Below are positions 5,655-7,271 of a DNA stretch of 7,271 nt, in pieces. Positions within the stretch are counted from its first letter, which is position 1. Every line of letters begins with the position of its first letter. The stretch is taken from the NCBI GenBank assembly GCA_017560955.1, contig JAFZDV010000101.1, forward strand, positions 1 to 7,271. Reading direction: 5' to 3'. The DNA is from Anaerotignum sp. GTDB lineage: Bacteria > Bacillota > Clostridia > Lachnospirales > Anaerotignaceae. The position numbers were made by a program, and so were the translations under genes. Below the pieces are notes generated by a model. The model was not told the DNA's origin, ran no database searches, and worked only from the letters and a program-made list of their open reading frames with translations.

Positions 5655-5680
5655 AAAAAAGGCCCCTTCTGGAGCCTTTT
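5655..5680 (-). terminator. Intrinsic terminator of ribU
   Basis: On the - strand, GGCTCC pairs with GGGGCC (6 bp, one U-G) across an AGAA loop, with an outer AAAA/TTTT extension and a run of six T. It begins 17 bases past the ribU stop codon and insulates ribU from the ddl promoter. Confidence 0.88.
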
Positions 5681-5697
5681 ATTGTCCTGAAAATCGA

Positions 5698-6243
5698 TCA
5701 ATGGCCTTTGATCAGATGAGAAATAGATTTATACAGGAAGAATGTGATAACACAGTTGATGCCTGCTTTCATCGCATTGAAGGGGATGATGGCAGGAACC
5801 ATCATGCTCATTACTACTTCCAGAGGAGCACCCATAAACAGGGGTGTGAAAATCATATTCATCACGACCATTGCAGCTGTCTGGGTAATGGCACCGCAAG
5901 CCAATGCTAAAATCGCTGTTTTTCTTGTTTTGTTGCGTTTATAGATATTACCTGCAACCAGTACGCAGCAGCCTGTTGCAAAAATATGCATGATGATACC
6001 GATGATACCGCTCTGCGCAGATACTGTCATACCCTGAATAAAGGAAACCACCGCTGTCAGGATGAAACCTGCCGCAGGACCATATGCAAACGCACAGATC
6101 AGAATAGGGATGTCCGCAGGGTCATATTCCAGAAATGCCGCCGCAGGGATCAAAGGAAAATGGATTGCGGAAACCAGCACGATGGAAATTGCGCCCAGCA
6201 TCGCCATGGATACCAGCTGTCTTGTAGAAATCTTGTTGTTCAT
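5698..6243 (-). CDS. ribU: Riboflavin-specific S-component of an ECF transporter
   Basis: A membrane substrate-binding subunit that imports riboflavin when docked to a shared energizing module (EcfT plus two EcfA ATPases). It has 181 residues and is almost wholly hydrophobic, with about six helices. Helix 1 carries the S-component AxxxA pattern (Ala14-MLG-Ala18), the surface that contacts EcfT. The segment FLEYDPADIPILICAFAYGPAAG (38-60 region) matches the conserved loop of RibU proteins, and PFNAMKAGIN (154-163) is the typical start of the last helix. GGAGG lies 9 bases before the ATG at 6243. An FMN riboswitch precedes the gene, which agrees with riboflavin as substrate. No ecfA or ecfT is adjacent, so it probably uses a module encoded elsewhere (group II). 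The family is very likely; substrate assignment rests on motif plus riboswitch. Confidence 0.93.
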   Translation of the reverse strand: MNNKISTRQLVSMAMLGAISIVLVSAIHFPLIPAAAFLEYDPADIPILICAFAYGPAAGFILTAVVSFIQGMTVSAQSGIIGIIMHIFATGCCVLVAGNIYKRNKTRKTAILALACGAITQTAAMVVMNMIFTPLFMGAPLEVVMSMMVPAIIPFNAMKAGINCVITFFLYKSISHLIKGH

Positions 6244-6290
6244 TGTTATGTACCTCCGTTTTTTGTTTAGGATGCTTCAAACTTTCCTCG

Positions 6291-6321
6291 AAATTAAGAA
6301 AGCCTGAAGAATCTTCAGGCT
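6291..6321 (-). terminator. Riboswitch-controlled terminator upstream of ribU
   Basis: On the - strand, AGCCTGAAG pairs with CTTCAGGCT (9 bp, 3-base loop) and is followed by a U-rich stretch (TTCTTAATTT). It stands between the FMN aptamer and the ribU ribosome site, the normal place for the expression platform. Its 3' arm, TTCTTCAGG, repeats the 5' strand of aptamer helix P1, so the P1 3' strand (GAAGAA) could pair with either. Confidence 0.8.
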
Positions 6322-6384
6322 AAACAAGCAAAAAAGGCGTTATGCCGCATACGAAAAAGCGCACGCAAAGCATACCAGATATAC

Positions 6385-6496
6385 CTTTCTTCTCCCATCC
6401 AGACTATACTGTCGGTTCTGGAATCGCACCAGATCCTGCGCCAAAGCGCTCGCGGACTTTACCGCCGGTGGGGACTTCCACCCCGCCCTGAAGAAA
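6385..6496 (-). promoter_or_regulatory. FMN riboswitch (RFN element) controlling ribU
   Basis: Read on the - strand, the conserved aptamer core is complete. P1 pairs TTTCTTC (6496-6490) with GAAGAAA (6392-6386). P2/P3 follow as AGGGCGGGGTGGAAGTCCCC, then ACCGGCGGT, GTCCGCGAGC, GGTGCGATTCCAG, AACCGACAGT and AGTCTGGATGGGAGAAG. These are the hallmark sequences of the FMN-sensing family. Bound FMN closes P1 and is expected to lower ribU expression through the downstream terminator. Confidence 0.97.
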
Positions 6497-6513
6497 CATT
6501 TATTTACAATTTG

Positions 6514-6541
6514 ATTATAACACTCTGCCGAATTTTGTCAA
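6514..6541 (-). promoter_or_regulatory. Promoter of the ribU riboswitch transcript
   Basis: Perfect -35 TTGACA (6541-6536) and -10 TATAAT (6519-6514) hexamers are separated by 16 bases on the - strand. The start point near 6507 is about 10 bases before aptamer helix P1. No clear U-tailed terminator separates this promoter from the small gene upstream. Confidence 0.9.
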
Positions 6542-6575
6542 CCATTTTTCCATATTCCACAACTAGGAATTATTT

Positions 6576-6710
6576 TTATCGGTTTTTCAGAAAAAACAGT
6601 ACCATCAGCGCTGCAAACACCACCGCAATCCCAATTGCAGCCTGCGGAGGTATGATGCCAATGCCCAAAGCCTCTATTTCCTTTGCCGCACCAATATAAA
6701 CCCAATTCAT
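6576..6710 (-). CDS. Small membrane protein, 44 residues, unknown function
   Basis: The frame opens with ATG at 6710 (MNWVYIGAAKEIEALG...) and ends at TAA 6578-6576. AGGGGG, sharing bases with the stop region of the gene before it, lies 7 bases upstream of the ATG, a good ribosome site. The start is only 12 bases after that stop, so the two genes are almost certainly one transcript and may be translationally coupled. Residues about 24-41 (AAIGIAVVFAALMVLFFL) form one clear membrane helix with a positively charged tail (KNR). The N-terminal half is mildly hydrophobic with an acidic KEIE patch and a PP turn at 21-22. I do not recognise the family. It could be a subunit or partner of the larger membrane protein encoded just upstream. 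Confidence 0.72.
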   Translation of the reverse strand: MNWVYIGAAKEIEALGIGIIPPQAAIGIAVVFAALMVLFFLKNR

Positions 6711-6722
6711 GCAAACGCCCCC

Positions 6723-7271
6723 TTATACCAGAAACCCTTTGGCAATCACCCCTGCCACAAAAGCAAGGACACAGGGCAAAAGAAATCTTTTTACACCATG
6801 CCAGTTCACTGCATTTTTCCAATCTTTTTTCTCCTCATCGGAACGCTGTCCCCAGCCTTTCGGCAGATGCATCAGAACAGCCATCACGACCACAAAAACC
6901 GCATACAGCAAAAATACCAGAAAATCTTTGTATCCGCCACTGCCTGCGCCAACCAGACCAATGGAAAACAGTGTCATCCAAAGGCTACATTTCACAAAGA
7001 AGTATCCTCCCTGATAAGGTGTTTCCCCATCAGGCACTCTGCGGCTGGGAGGGGTGTTCCAATATGCATCTTCGTCAGATGGTGTCACTGCCTTTTTCTG
7101 CTCTGCAAACGCTGTTTCATAGCGTTCTTCCATCTGCTTCTGCTCTTCTTTCTCTGCCTTCTGCATTTTCCAGACGCCGTACATCCGAACAAACATCCAG
7201 ATGATACAAAACAGCGCCAATGCCGCCAGAACGGGATGTTCCAGCCATTCCCCGAAGTATTCACTCCAAGG
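6723..7271 (-). CDS. Uncharacterised multi-pass membrane protein (5' end outside window)
   Basis: The frame is open from the window edge to TAA at 6725-6723, giving 182 visible residues; the true start lies beyond 7271. Counting visible residues, a membrane helix spans about 13-34, followed by a strongly charged Lys/Glu/Gln helix (about 35-60, possible coiled coil) and a polar stretch to 90. Three more hydrophobic segments follow at about 92-110, 115-136 and 162-182. Between the last two is a Trp/Lys-rich loop (PKGWGQRSDEEKKDWKNAVNW). No enzyme motif or known family signature was recognised. It precedes the 44-residue membrane protein gene with 12 bases between them, so the two probably work together. 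A function cannot be given from this sequence. Confidence 0.75.
   Translation of the reverse strand, partial: PWSEYFGEWLEHPVLAALALFCIIWMFVRMYGVWKMQKAEKEEQKQMEERYETAFAEQKKAVTPSDEDAYWNTPPSRRVPDGETPYQGGYFFVKCSLWMTLFSIGLVGAGSGGYKDFLVFLLYAVFVVVMAVLMHLPKGWGQRSDEEKKDWKNAVNWHGVKRFLLPCVLAFVAGVIAKGFLV

Noticed and set aside
6325..6350. Additional terminator GGC-ATAAC-GCC + T6 between FMN aptamer and ribU
   Set aside because: The stem is only three base pairs; it is too weak to stand as a terminator without folding support.
6538..6822. - strand frame of 94 codons overlapping the two membrane genes
   Set aside because: It runs out of frame across the end of the larger membrane gene and the 44-residue gene, extends into the ribU promoter and lacks a ribosome site. 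The 44-residue frame has one.
6683..7204. + strand frame of 173 codons opposite the membrane protein gene
   Set aside because: Antisense, Ser/Pro/Gln-rich, no ribosome site; the opposite strand gives a coherent membrane topology.

Overview
The window looks like chromosomal core sequence from a low-to-moderate G+C anaerobic member of the Bacillota, most likely Clostridia and perhaps a Lachnospirales-type organism. This is an inference from protein character, frequent AGA arginine codons, strong AGGAGG-type ribosome sites, many U-tailed intrinsic terminators, an FMN riboswitch in front of an ECF riboflavin S-component, and a MoxR/VWA pair. No mobile element, phage gene, CRISPR array, tRNA or rRNA was seen.

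Layout. On the + strand, 1-1401 holds the 3' end of a MoxR-type AAA+ ATPase gene followed by a CoxE-like von Willebrand A (VWA) gene, closed by a terminator at 1407-1433 that works in both directions. Everything to the right is on the - strand and is read here from right to left. First come a membrane protein gene cut by the window edge and a 44-residue membrane peptide gene (7271-6576). Next is ribU under a consensus promoter, an FMN riboswitch and a riboswitch terminator (6541-5698). Then come a ddl-murI cell-wall operon with its own promoter (5601-3632), a monocistronic thioredoxin gene (3431-3021), and ilvE (2503-1436).

The most interesting part is the roughly 330-base leader of ilvE (2504-2860). 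It contains a promoter, a 38-codon leader peptide gene with a Leu/Ile run (8 of 10 codons), a strong 10-bp U-tailed terminator, and an alternative pairing between leader codons 25-28 and the 5' arm of that terminator. Together these are the parts of a ribosome-mediated transcription attenuator for branched-chain amino acid aminotransferase. This is notable because T-box riboswitches and CodY are the better-known solutions in Bacillota. The end of the peptide (ALCRGKN) also resembles the end of the enterobacterial IlvL leader peptide as I remember it (ALGRGKA).

Functional themes are: D-glutamate and D-Ala-D-Ala supply for peptidoglycan (murI, ddl); riboflavin uptake under FMN feedback (ribU); the last step of Ile/Leu/Val synthesis or the first step of their breakdown under amino-acid-sensing attenuation (ilvE); thiol redox (trx); and a MoxR-VWA chaperone-like pair whose target is not visible. 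Three start codons (ilvE, trx, ddl) are placed downstream of the longest open frame because the ribosome site only fits the internal ATG.
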